Notes: a model not told the origin generated them from the sequence alone. Numbered from the stretch's first letter, positions 1 through 5,272 are shown. The stretch: DNA of 5,272 nucleotides from Burkholderiales bacterium (GCA_025936275.1 JAICTR010000218.1:1-5272); one strand, 5' to 3'. Translations and numbers: made by a program.

Positions 1-852
1 ATGTGGGAGTCGTGCTTCGCCGAGCGCGGGCTGCACACGGCCCAGGTGCTGCTCACACACGAGGATCTCGGCGACCGCCGCCGCTACCTCAACGCGCGCA
101 CCACCTTGAAGACGCTAGTCGAGCTCGGCGTGGTTCCGGTCATCAACGAGAACGACACGGTCGTGGTCGACGAGATCCGCTTCGGCGACAACGACACGCT
201 GGGCGCGCTCGTCACCAACCTGATCGAAGCCGATGCGCTGGCGATCCTCACCGACCAGAAGGGCCTCTATTCGGCCGATCCGCGGCGCGACGCCTCGGCA
301 AAGCTCGTCGAGCGGGCGGCGGCGGGCGATGCGGCGCTCGAGCGCATGGCGGGGGGAGCCGGGTCCTCGATCGGCAAGGGCGGCATGATCACCAAGGTGC
401 TCGCGGCGAAGCGCGCGGCGCGAAGCGGCGCCCATACCGCGATCGCATGGGGACGGGAGGCCGATGTGCTGCTGCGCATCTTCTCCGGCGAGTCGATCGG
501 GACGCTGCTCGAAGCGCAGACACCCCCGGTCGCCGCGCGCAAGCAGTGGCTCGCGGACCACCTGAAGCCGTCGGGCCGCATCACGCTCGATGCGGGCGCG
601 GTGAAGGCGCTGGTCGCCGACGGCAAGAGCCTGCTTGCGATCGGCGCGACCGCCGTGGACGGTCATTTCGAGCGCGGCGAGGTTGTGAGCGTCGCCGGCC
701 CCGACGGCCGCGAGATCGCGCGCGGGCTGGTGAATTACGGCTCGGCGGAAACGGCCCGCATCCTGCGAAAACCCACCTCGGAGATCGAGTCGGTGCTCGG
801 TTACCTCGCCGAGCCGGAGCTCATCCACCGGGACAACCTCGTGGTGCTCTAG
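1..852 (+). CDS. proB: Glutamate 5-kinase, C-terminal three quarters (5' end outside window)
   Basis: Cytoplasmic enzyme that phosphorylates L-glutamate with ATP to give gamma-glutamyl phosphate, the first step of proline synthesis. The visible 283 residues cover most of the amino-acid kinase domain and the whole PUA domain. Seen motifs (fragment numbering): INEND at 48-52, FGDND at 61-65, LTDQKGLYSADPR at 83-95 and GKGGM at 125-129 followed by TK, all typical of the kinase active site. The PUA domain runs from about residue 193 to 274, ending in the family-like IESVLGY and IHRDNLVVL. The first visible residues (MWESCF) align with about residue 86 of the 367-residue E. coli protein, so some 85 N-terminal residues, including the nucleotide-binding lysine, lie upstream. 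The ATG at position 1 is therefore an internal methionine. The reading frame is intact to its TAG stop. In many proteobacteria ProB is feedback-inhibited by proline; nothing in the fragment contradicts that. Confidence 0.97.
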   Translation: MWESCFAERGLHTAQVLLTHEDLGDRRRYLNARTTLKTLVELGVVPVINENDTVVVDEIRFGDNDTLGALVTNLIEADALAILTDQKGLYSADPRRDASAKLVERAAAGDAALERMAGGAGSSIGKGGMITKVLAAKRAARSGAHTAIAWGREADVLLRIFSGESIGTLLEAQTPPVAARKQWLADHLKPSGRITLDAGAVKALVADGKSLLAIGATAVDGHFERGEVVSVAGPDGREIARGLVNYGSAETARILRKPTSEIESVLGYLAEPELIHRDNLVVL

Positions 853-856
853 CGGC

Positions 857-862
857 TATACT
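857..862 (+). promoter_or_regulatory. Possible -10 element for the Yip1-family gene
   Basis: TATACT lies 4 bp after the proB stop and 30 bp before the downstream ATG, and matches the sigma-70 -10 consensus at five of six positions. No good -35 hexamer is visible at the usual 16-18 bp spacing inside the end of proB, so this is tentative. Without it the gene would be read through from proB. Confidence 0.3.
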
Positions 863-880
863 GCACGCGACGTCCAACCC

Positions 881-888
881 AGGGAGAG
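881..888 (+). promoter_or_regulatory. Shine-Dalgarno site of the Yip1-family gene
   Basis: AGGGAGAG ends 4 bp before the ATG at 893; its AGGGAG core is about 6 bp from the start. It is purine-rich and well placed, and fixes the start at 893. Confidence 0.75.
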
Positions 889-892
889 AACA

Positions 893-1474
893 ATGAATCT
901 CGTGGACCGCGCGAAGAACATCCTCCTGCAGCCGAAGAGCGAGTGGCAGGTCATCTCGGCCGAGCCGCACACCGTCCAGGACCTTTACACCGGGTACGTG
1001 ATGATCCTCGCCGCCATCCCGGCGGTGGCGTCGTTCATCGGCTACTCGCTGATCGGCGTGAGCTCGTTCATGGGCAGCTACCGATGGCCGATCACCTCGG
1101 GCATCGCGCACATGATCCTGCAGTACGTGCTGAACCTCGGCTGGGTCTACGTGCTCGCGCTCATCATCGACGCGCTGGCGCCCAACTTCGGCGGCGAGAA
1201 GAACTTCATGCAGGCGCTGAAGGTCTCGGCCTTCTCGCCCACGGCGATGTGGCTCGCCGGCATCTTCTCGATCATCCCGCTGCTCGGCATTCTCGGCATC
1301 CTCGGCCTCTACAGCCTCTACCTGCTCTACACGGGGCTGCCGGTGCTCATGAAGACGCCGCCCGAGAAGGCGATGGGATTCACCGTCGTGGTGATCGTCA
1401 TCGCGATCGTGCTCGGCATCGTCGTGGGCGCCCTCTCGGCGCTCGTCGTGCCGGGACCGATGCGCGGCTTCTGA
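893..1474 (+). CDS. Yip1-family integral membrane protein
   Basis: A 193-residue inner-membrane protein that resembles the bacterial Yip1/DUF1282 family; no enzymatic role is known to me. The N-terminus is a cytosolic-looking amphipathic stretch, MNLVDRAKNILLQPKSEWQVI, with the 'P..EW..I' pattern common at the start of these proteins. About five hydrophobic segments follow, near residues 33-58, 69-94, 113-128, 129-148 and 161-186. The loop after the fourth contains YTGLPVLMKTPPEKA, a typical family signature between the last two helices. There is no signal peptide and no catalytic motif. The gene starts 40 bp after proB in the same direction and has a strong ribosome binding site, so it may be co-transcribed with proB or use the weak promoter at 857. 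Its TGA is 6 bp from the end of the convergent rppH gene. Family membership is fairly secure; the cellular role is unknown. Confidence 0.85.
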   Translation: MNLVDRAKNILLQPKSEWQVISAEPHTVQDLYTGYVMILAAIPAVASFIGYSLIGVSSFMGSYRWPITSGIAHMILQYVLNLGWVYVLALIIDALAPNFGGEKNFMQALKVSAFSPTAMWLAGIFSIIPLLGILGILGLYSLYLLYTGLPVLMKTPPEKAMGFTVVVIVIAIVLGIVVGALSALVVPGPMRGF

Positions 1475-1480
1475 AGTCCC

Positions 1481-2071
1481 TCAGGCGTCGGTGCCGAGGA
1501 TCGGTGCCGACGCCGCGGAAGCTTCGGCTTCCGCCGCCACGCGCGGCATGCGAACCGGCCGGCGCCGCCGCCCGTAGGGCGAGAGCCCCACGGCACGCGC
1601 CACGTCGAGGTAGCCCGCGAGCTGCTCGAGCCCGAGGCGATACACCTCGCGCTTGAAGTCGATCACCGTCTCGAGCGGGATCCAGTAGTCGTGCCAGCGC
1701 CACGCGTCGAACTCGGGGTGGCCGCTCGCGCGCAGGCAGATGTCGCAATCGCGGCCGGTGAGGCGCAGCAGGAACCAGATCTGCTTCTGCCCCTTGTACG
1801 TGCCGCGCCATTCGCGCTTCACCCAGTGCACGGGCACGTTGTAGTGCAGCCATTCGCGCGTGCGGCCGAGGATCTTCACGTGCTGGGGCTCGAGGCCGGT
1901 CTCCTCCTGCAGCTCCCGGTACATGGCCTGCTCGGGCGATTCGCCCGGCTTGATCCCGCCCTGGGGAAACTGCCACGCGTGTTCCTTCACACGCTTGCCC
2001 CAGAACACCTGGTTGCGGCCGTTCACGAGCACGATGGCGACGTTCGGGCGATATCCGTCCCGATCGATCAT
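1481..2071 (-). CDS. rppH: RNA pyrophosphohydrolase (Nudix hydrolase)
   Basis: A 196-residue Nudix enzyme that removes pyrophosphate from the 5' triphosphate end of mRNAs, opening them to RNase E decay; family members also cleave dinucleoside polyphosphates. The start MIDRDGYRPNVAIVL matches the E. coli RppH N-terminus and sets the ATG at 2071-2069. The Nudix box is complete at residues 38-60 (G38, E44, then REL at 52-54, EE at 56-57, G59 and L60), so the metal-binding glutamates are present. Further family signatures are WQFPQGGIKPGE, GQKQIWFLL and PEFDAWRW. The C-terminus is about 20 residues longer than in E. coli, with an arginine-rich patch (GRRRRPVRMPR) and an alanine-rich tail. The frame stays open upstream to 2236, but those 55 codons do not look like RppH. 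A second ATG four codons upstream of the chosen one cannot be excluded; neither has a strong ribosome binding site. The gene is divergent from proS and convergent with the Yip1 gene. Confidence 0.95.
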   Translation of the reverse strand: MIDRDGYRPNVAIVLVNGRNQVFWGKRVKEHAWQFPQGGIKPGESPEQAMYRELQEETGLEPQHVKILGRTREWLHYNVPVHWVKREWRGTYKGQKQIWFLLRLTGRDCDICLRASGHPEFDAWRWHDYWIPLETVIDFKREVYRLGLEQLAGYLDVARAVGLSPYGRRRRPVRMPRVAAEAEASAASAPILGTDA

Positions 2072-2107
2072 GGCGGTCACCATCCAATCCGGTTGAGTTG
2101 ATTCCAT

Positions 2108-2116
2108 TTTTCCACA
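2108..2116 (+). promoter_or_regulatory. DnaA-box-like 9-mer
   Basis: TTTTCCACA fits the relaxed DnaA box TTWTNCACA exactly and differs from the strong box TTATCCACA at one position. It is a single copy, 37 bp upstream of the rppH start codon and within the divergent promoter region. DnaA can act as a transcription factor at single boxes, but function here is only inferred. Confidence 0.25.
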
Positions 2117-2160
2117 GTTCGCGGCCGCTCGCCACCCGCCGGCCGAATCTTCGCGGCGTG

Positions 2161-2166
2161 TAGAAT
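2161..2166 (+). promoter_or_regulatory. Possible -10 element of proS
   Basis: TAGAAT matches the sigma-70 -10 consensus at five of six positions and would place transcription start near 2173, giving a leader of about 62 nt. The expected -35 position (around 2138) is GC-rich and does not resemble TTGACA. Confidence 0.35.
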
Positions 2167-2225
2167 GTTTGGCTGCAACTCGATGATTTTCCACTCGAAA
2201 AGAAGCCGATCGCCGCTTCACCGCC

Positions 2226-2231
2226 GGAGAG
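2226..2231 (+). promoter_or_regulatory. Shine-Dalgarno site of proS
   Basis: GGAGAG lies just before the ATG at 2235, with its GGAG core 5 bp from the start codon. Together with the family-typical MRASQYYLATLKE it fixes the proS start. Confidence 0.7.
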
Positions 2232-2234
2232 TTC

Positions 2235-3980
2235 ATGCGCGCCAGCCAGTACTACCTCGCCACCCTCAAGGAAGCCCCCCAGGAAGCGGAGCTCGTGAGC
2301 CACAAGCTCATGCTCCGTGCGGGCCTCATCCGCAAGCTCGGGAGCGGCCTGTATTCGTGGATGCCGCTGGGACTGCGCGTGCTGCGCAAGGTCGAGCAGG
2401 TGGTGCGCGAGGAGCTGAACGCGGCGGGCGCGCTGGAGATGCTCGCGCCGCCGATCCAGCCCGCGGAGCTGTGGAAGGAGACCGGCCGCTGGGATCTCTA
2501 CGGGCCGATGATGCTGCGCATCGAGGATCGCGCGAAGCGCGAGTTCTGCTACGCGCCGACCGCGGAAGAGGTGCTCTGCGACATCGTGCGCCGCGAAGTG
2601 AAGAGCTATCGCCAGCTTCCGGTGAACCTCTACCAGATCCAGACCAAGTTCCGCGACGAGATCCGTCCGCGCTTCGGCGTGATGCGCGCGCGCGAGTTCA
2701 CGATGAAGGACGCGTACTCGTTCGACGCCGACTTCGAGGGGCTCAAGAAGAGCTACGACAAGATGTACCAGGCGTACACGCGCATCTTCACGCGCCTCGG
2801 GCTCGAATTCCGCGCGGTGGCGGCGGACACGGGTGAGATCGGCGGCACCGGCTCGCACGAGTTCCAGGTGATCGCGGGCTCGGGCGAGGATGCGATCGCG
2901 TATAGCCCGCGATCCGGCTATGCGGCGAACGTCGAGCTCGCCGAGGCGCTCGCGCCCGCGGCGCCGCGCGCGGCCGCGACGCGGCCGATGAAGAAGGAAG
3001 CCACGCCCGGCAAGCACACCTGCGAGGAAGTCGCCGAGTACCTGAAGATTCCGCTCACGAAGACGGTGAAGTCCATCGTGGTGATGCACGAGCCCGGCGA
3101 CGGGAAGCCGCCCGAGATGGCGATGCTCCTCGTGCGCGGCGACCACATGCTGAACGAGGTGAAGGCGTCGAAGGTGAAGGACCTCAATCCCTTCCGCTTC
3201 GCGACCAACGCGGAGATCGAAGCGCGCCTCGAGGCGCCGCCGGGCTCGCTCGGTCCCGTGGGGCATCCGGACCTGCGCGTGGTCGCGGATCGCACGGTCG
3301 CCGCGATGAGCGATTTCTGCACCGGCGCGAACGAGGAAGGCTTCCACCTCACCGGCGTCAACTGGGGCCGCGATTTGCCCGAGCCCGAGGTGGCGGACAT
3401 CCGCAACGTGGTCGCGGGCGATCCCTCGCCCGACGGCCAGGGCACGCTCGAGATCGCGCGCGGCATCGAGGTGGGACATGTCTTCCAGCTGCGCACCGCT
3501 TACACCGAGAAGATGGGCGTCACCTACATCGACGAGAAGGGCGCGGCGCGTCCGATGGAGATGGGCTGCTACGGCATCGGCGTCACGCGCGTCGTCGCCG
3601 CCGCGATCGAGCAGAACCACGACGAGCGCGGCATCATCTGGCCCGACCCCATGGCGCCCTTCGTGGTGGCGGTGATTCCGATGGGCTACCGCAAGAGCGA
3701 GGCGGTGAAGTCCGCCGCCGACCGGCTCTACGCCGAGCTGCAGGCCGCGGGCCTCGACGTGCTGCTCGACGATCGCGACGAGCGCCCGGGCGTGCTCCTC
3801 GCCGACCAGGAGCTCATCGGCATTCCGCATCGCATCGTGGTGGGCGATCGCGGGCTCAAGGAAGGCATGGTCGAGTACCAGCAGCGGCGCGACGCGGGAG
3901 CGACCAAGGTGCCGCTCGCCGAGGCCGCCGAGTACACGCGCTCGCGCGTGCACGATGGCCGGATACGCCAGCCCGCGTAG
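2235..3980 (+). CDS. proS: Prolyl-tRNA synthetase, bacterial type with editing domain
   Basis: A 581-residue class II aminoacyl-tRNA synthetase that attaches proline to tRNA-Pro in the cytoplasm; E. coli ProS has 572 residues. The start MRASQYYLATLKE is nearly the family consensus. Class II motif 1 is near residues 31-65, and the TxE proline-site motif is PTAEE (108-112). Motif 2 is the strongly conserved block FRDEIRPRFGVMRAREF (139-155) followed by MKDAYSF, and motif 3 is GIGVTRVVAAAIEQ (447-460). Between motifs 2 and 3, about residues 225-400 form the INS domain that clears mischarged Ala-tRNA-Pro; it includes KTVKS with K279, LLVRGDHMLNEVK and GSLGPVG. The anticodon-binding domain covers about 475-575 (DDRDERPGV, ELIGIPHRIVVGDR). 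All key motifs are present and no frame disruption is seen. The last 26 bp overlap the start of the transglycosylase gene, so the two are probably one transcript. Confidence 0.99.
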   Translation: MRASQYYLATLKEAPQEAELVSHKLMLRAGLIRKLGSGLYSWMPLGLRVLRKVEQVVREELNAAGALEMLAPPIQPAELWKETGRWDLYGPMMLRIEDRAKREFCYAPTAEEVLCDIVRREVKSYRQLPVNLYQIQTKFRDEIRPRFGVMRAREFTMKDAYSFDADFEGLKKSYDKMYQAYTRIFTRLGLEFRAVAADTGEIGGTGSHEFQVIAGSGEDAIAYSPRSGYAANVELAEALAPAAPRAAATRPMKKEATPGKHTCEEVAEYLKIPLTKTVKSIVVMHEPGDGKPPEMAMLLVRGDHMLNEVKASKVKDLNPFRFATNAEIEARLEAPPGSLGPVGHPDLRVVADRTVAAMSDFCTGANEEGFHLTGVNWGRDLPEPEVADIRNVVAGDPSPDGQGTLEIARGIEVGHVFQLRTAYTEKMGVTYIDEKGAARPMEMGCYGIGVTRVVAAAIEQNHDERGIIWPDPMAPFVVAVIPMGYRKSEAVKSAADRLYAELQAAGLDVLLDDRDERPGVLLADQELIGIPHRIVVGDRGLKEGMVEYQQRRDAGATKVPLAEAAEYTRSRVHDGRIRQPA

Positions 3981-4551
3981 GCTCGCGGCGCTCGTCGCCG
4001 CGCTCGCCCTGCTCGCACCGCTCGGCGCCTCGGGCGGTGCGCAGCAATACGAGGTGCTCTCGGCGAGCGTGCGTGCGTCGCTCGCGCATGCGGTCGCCGA
4101 TGGCGCGAGCGTGGACATGCGCGACATGGACCTGCGCGCCTGGGTGCGCGCGATGACGCCGCGCGTGGCGGCGCGATTCCCCGACGAGGAATCGGCGCGC
4201 CGCTTCCTCGCGCTGGTGCGTTATGAAGCGATGCGCGCGGGCCTCGATCCGCAGCTCGTGCTCGCCGTGATCGAGGTCGAGAGCCACTTCCGCAAGTACG
4301 CCGTCTCACGCTCCGGCGCGCGCGGCCTCATGCAGGTGATGCCCTTCTGGGTGAAACTCATCGGCGTGCCCGGCCAGGACCTCTTCGCCGAGCGCACCAA
4401 CCTGCGCTTCGGCTGCACGATCCTGCGCCATTACATCGATCGCGAGCACGGCAACCTGGTGAACGCGCTCGGGCGCTACAACGGCACCCTCGGCCAACCC
4501 GATTACCCGCGCCGCGTGCTCAACGCCTGGAAGGCGCGCTGGGCGCTTTAA
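3955..4551 (+). CDS. Exported SLT-domain lytic transglycosylase
   Basis: A 198-residue periplasmic enzyme predicted to cleave the MurNAc-GlcNAc bond of peptidoglycan, leaving a 1,6-anhydro end. The N-terminus has a signal peptide: a positive PRR at 7-9, a hydrophobic core LAALVAALALLAPLG (10-24), and a likely cleavage site near residue 29 (GGA before QQ). No lipobox cysteine is present, so it looks soluble rather than a lipoprotein. The SLT domain spans about residues 87-195: catalytic glutamate E109 in IEVESHF, the conserved GARGLMQVMP at 121-130, and the RYNGTLG motif at 174-180, which corresponds to the usual AYNxG. This is a compact, single-domain form without peptidoglycan-binding repeats. 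The ATG at 3955 lies inside proS in another frame, 26 bp before the proS stop, and no Shine-Dalgarno sequence precedes it. Later starts would remove the signal peptide, so this start is preferred. Translation is probably coupled to proS. Confidence 0.93.
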   Translation: MAGYASPRRLAALVAALALLAPLGASGGAQQYEVLSASVRASLAHAVADGASVDMRDMDLRAWVRAMTPRVAARFPDEESARRFLALVRYEAMRAGLDPQLVLAVIEVESHFRKYAVSRSGARGLMQVMPFWVKLIGVPGQDLFAERTNLRFGCTILRHYIDREHGNLVNALGRYNGTLGQPDYPRRVLNAWKARWAL

Positions 4552-4590
4552 GCCCTCCCTGTCCCTTGGGAGAGGGCCGGGGAGAGGGCC
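4552..4590. repeat. G-rich intergenic repeat of the dispersed 'LSPALSQ' type
   Basis: Immediately after the transglycosylase stop lies a C-rich then G-rich element. It holds an exact 11-bp direct repeat, GGGAGAGGGCC, at 4568-4578 and 4580-4590. It also has an imperfect inverted repeat, with GCCCTC at 4552-4557 pairing with GAGGGC at 4572-4577. Read on the minus strand it gives LSPALSQGTGRA in one frame and PSPRPSPKGQGG in another. These resemble the spurious peptides (LTPALSQRE-like, PSPQPSPRG-like) that I know from a widely dispersed intergenic repeat of GC-rich proteobacteria. Copy number cannot be judged from one window. No T-tract follows, so it is not a standard terminator. Confidence 0.65.
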
Positions 4591-4595
4591 ATAAT
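4566..4595 (+). promoter_or_regulatory. Candidate promoter of the DUF488 gene, partly inside the repeat
   Basis: TTGGGA (4566-4571, four of six to TTGACA) and CATAAT (4590-4595, five of six to TATAAT) are separated by 18 bp. The -10 position predicts transcription start at about 4602, the A of the DUF488 start codon. The -35 hexamer lies within the repeat. Confidence 0.4.
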
Positions 4596-4601
4596 TCCTC
4601 G

Positions 4602-4970
4602 ATGCCCGCGATCCCCGCCTCCCGCATCGCGATCAAGCGCGCGTACGAGCCGCCCTCGCCCTCCGACGGCGTGCGCATCCTGGTCGATCGCCTGTGGCCG
4701 CGCGGCGTGAGCAAGGCGAGCGCGAAGCTCGACGAATGGATGAAGGAGATCGCGCCGAGCGCGCCATTGCGCGAATGGTTCGGCCACGATCCCGCGCGCT
4801 GGCTTGAGTTCCAACGCCGCTACACCGCGGAGCTTCGCGATCATCCGGGGGAGGTCAAGCGCTTGCGCACGCTGGCGCGCAAAGGGCGCATCACGCTGGT
4901 CTACGCCGCGCACGACGAAGCACACAACGATGCGGTGGTGCTGCGCAACGTGCTCCTCGGCCGGCCGTGA
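4602..4970 (+). CDS. DUF488 (YeaO-like) family protein
   Basis: A 122-residue, probably cytoplasmic protein of the DUF488 family; E. coli YeaO is about 115 residues. Function is unknown. Family hallmarks seen: IKRAYEPPSPSDGVRILVDRLWPRG at 11-35, with the diagnostic DRLWPRG, then LDEWMKEIAPSAPLREWF (43-60), a charged helix through FQRRYTAEL (70-79), and ITLVYAAHDEAHNDAVVLRNVL (97-118), where the H-N-x-A-V-V-L pattern matches YeaO. It has no signal peptide or membrane segment. The frame is open further up to an ATG at 4566, but that would translate the repeat (MGEGRGEGHNSS), so 4602, whose product starts close to the conserved IKRAY strand, is chosen. No Shine-Dalgarno site sits at normal distance; the nearest purine run, GAGAGGG, ends 13 bp away. 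It follows the transglycosylase gene by 50 bp in the same direction and converges on the gene at the right edge. Confidence 0.88.
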   Translation: MPAIPASRIAIKRAYEPPSPSDGVRILVDRLWPRGVSKASAKLDEWMKEIAPSAPLREWFGHDPARWLEFQRRYTAELRDHPGEVKRLRTLARKGRITLVYAAHDEAHNDAVVLRNVLLGRP

Positions 4971-5009
4971 TCTGCTGGTCGAATACGATCCACGAAGGTG
5001 GCGCGAAAG

Positions 5010-5272
5010 CTACCCCCTCGGCAAGTGGTGCTTCGTCGAATCGGTGCTGGCGAGCGCGTCGTCGCCCTGAAGCGCGAGCGAGGCGAGCGGGCGCCGCAGC
5101 CCCTCGCGCAGCCGCTCCGCGGCCTGCGCGAAATCGCGCGAGATCTCGGCCCATTCCTCCGGGCGCATGCCACCGAGCGGCGCGACGGCCGCCTCGTAGA
5201 GCTCGCCTACGGTGATCTGCGCCGCATCGCCGGCGATCGCGTAGCCCGAGCGACGATCGCCGCGCACGATGC
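5010..5272 (-). CDS. C-terminal 86 residues of an unidentified protein, possibly YihY/BrkB-like or Rrf2-like
   Basis: The minus-strand frame is open from the window edge to a TAG at 5012-5010, so only the C-terminus is visible. The segment IVRGDRRSGYAIAGDAAQITVGELYEA looks like the wing of a winged-helix domain followed by a helix, a pattern found both in Rrf2 regulators and in the C-terminal extension of some YihY/BrkB inner-membrane proteins. Next come an amphipathic helix, EEWAEISRDFAQAAERLREGLRRPLASLAL, and a polar tail ending KHHLPRG. The helix ending in RRPLASL reads slightly more like YihY to me, but no membrane segment is visible to confirm it. A GTG near the edge (5267-5265) is probably an internal valine rather than a start. 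Codon use is like the neighbours. It converges on the DUF488 gene with a 39-bp gap. That it is a real coding frame is likely; the family is a guess. Confidence 0.6.
   Translation of the reverse strand, partial: IVRGDRRSGYAIAGDAAQITVGELYEAAVAPLGGMRPEEWAEISRDFAQAAERLREGLRRPLASLALQGDDALASTDSTKHHLPRG

Larger units (their letters stand above)
2072..2234. promoter_or_regulatory. Divergent rppH/proS intergenic region
   Basis: This 163-bp stretch separates two genes that point away from each other, so it must hold both promoters. It is more AT-rich than the surrounding genes, especially at 2099-2117 and 2161-2205. It contains a DnaA-box-like 9-mer (2108-2116), a palindromic GCGGCCGC (2121-2128), a TAGAAT hexamer (2161-2166) and two small inverted repeats in the presumed proS leader: TTTTC/GAAAA at 2187-2201 and GAAGC/GCTTC at 2202-2219. 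No clear minus-strand promoter for rppH could be picked by eye. Confidence 0.7.

Noticed and set aside
1..3. ATG at position 1 as the true start of proB, giving a truncated gene
   Set aside because: It aligns with the interior of ProB (about residue 86) at the window edge. The missing part is explained by where the window was cut.
115..828. A 237-codon open frame on the minus strand opposite proB
   Set aside because: It is a shadow of proB with R/A-rich composition, no family resemblance and no independent start signals.
2072..2236. N-terminal extension of rppH by 55 codons to a start at 2236
   Set aside because: The extension does not resemble RppH, would run through the whole intergenic region and overlap the proS start. 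The family N-terminus begins at MIDRDGYRPN.
1398..4127. A 909-codon open frame on the minus strand opposite proS
   Set aside because: It is antisense to a clearly real proS and also overlaps rppH in another frame. Its translation is low-complexity, rich in R, A, H and L, and carries no recognisable domain. Long antisense frames arise from the strong G/C third-position bias.
4566..4601. Earlier ATG at 4566 for the DUF488 gene
   Set aside because: It lies inside the G-rich repeat and would add repeat-encoded residues (MGEGRGEGHNSS) not typical of the family.
4997..5014. Small hairpin GGTGGC / GCTACC with loop GCGAAA between the two convergent genes at the right
   Set aside because: The stem is only 6 bp with one G-T pair and there is no T-tract on either strand. 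It also overlaps the stop of the minus-strand gene, so it is too weak to call a terminator.
4804..5070. Possible frameshifted continuation of the DUF488 gene (frame reading RDLLVEYDPRRWRESYPLGKWCFVESV)
   Set aside because: The DUF488 protein already ends at the length and motif (AVVLRNVLLGRP) expected from YeaO, and this frame overlaps the minus-strand gene. No evidence of a frameshift.
1..5272. Mobile element, CRISPR, toxin-antitoxin, defence or biosynthetic system
   Set aside because: No transposase, integrase, spaced repeats, tRNA or attachment site is seen. All identifiable genes are housekeeping or common conserved families, with uniform base composition.

Overview
The window is a GC-rich (roughly two thirds G+C by eye), densely coding piece of a bacterial chromosome that carries mostly housekeeping genes. 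The protein sequences point to a proteobacterium, most likely a betaproteobacterium: ProB and ProS resemble E. coli-type enzymes, ProS has the bacterial insertion (editing) domain, RppH starts with the proteobacterial MIDRDGYRPNV N-terminus, and rppH, proS and a lytic transglycosylase gene sit together. I recall this neighbourhood from betaproteobacteria, but I could not search for it.

Layout on the plus strand: the 3' three quarters of proB (glutamate 5-kinase, cut by the left window edge), then a five-helix Yip1-family membrane protein (893-1474). Its end meets the end of the minus-strand gene rppH (1481-2071) with only 6 bp between them. A 163-bp divergent intergenic region (2072-2234) separates rppH from proS (2235-3980, prolyl-tRNA synthetase). 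The gene for an exported SLT-type lytic transglycosylase (3955-4551) starts inside the last codons of proS. A 50-bp gap, most of it a G-rich repeat, leads to a DUF488/YeaO-family gene (4602-4970). The right edge holds the 3' end of a minus-strand gene (5010-5272) whose product I can only tentatively place.

The genes do not form one pathway. proB serves proline synthesis and proS charges tRNA with proline, so there is a loose proline theme. RppH removes pyrophosphate from mRNA 5' ends, and the transglycosylase works on the periplasmic cell wall. I saw no mobile element, CRISPR array, tRNA, rRNA, integrase or defence gene, and nothing here convincingly forms a new system. The points worth checking are small: a repeat-derived, possibly leaderless start for the DUF488 gene, a coupled start for the transglycosylase with no visible ribosome binding site, a DnaA-box-like 9-mer in the rppH/proS divergent region, and the Yip1 gene sitting between proB and rppH.
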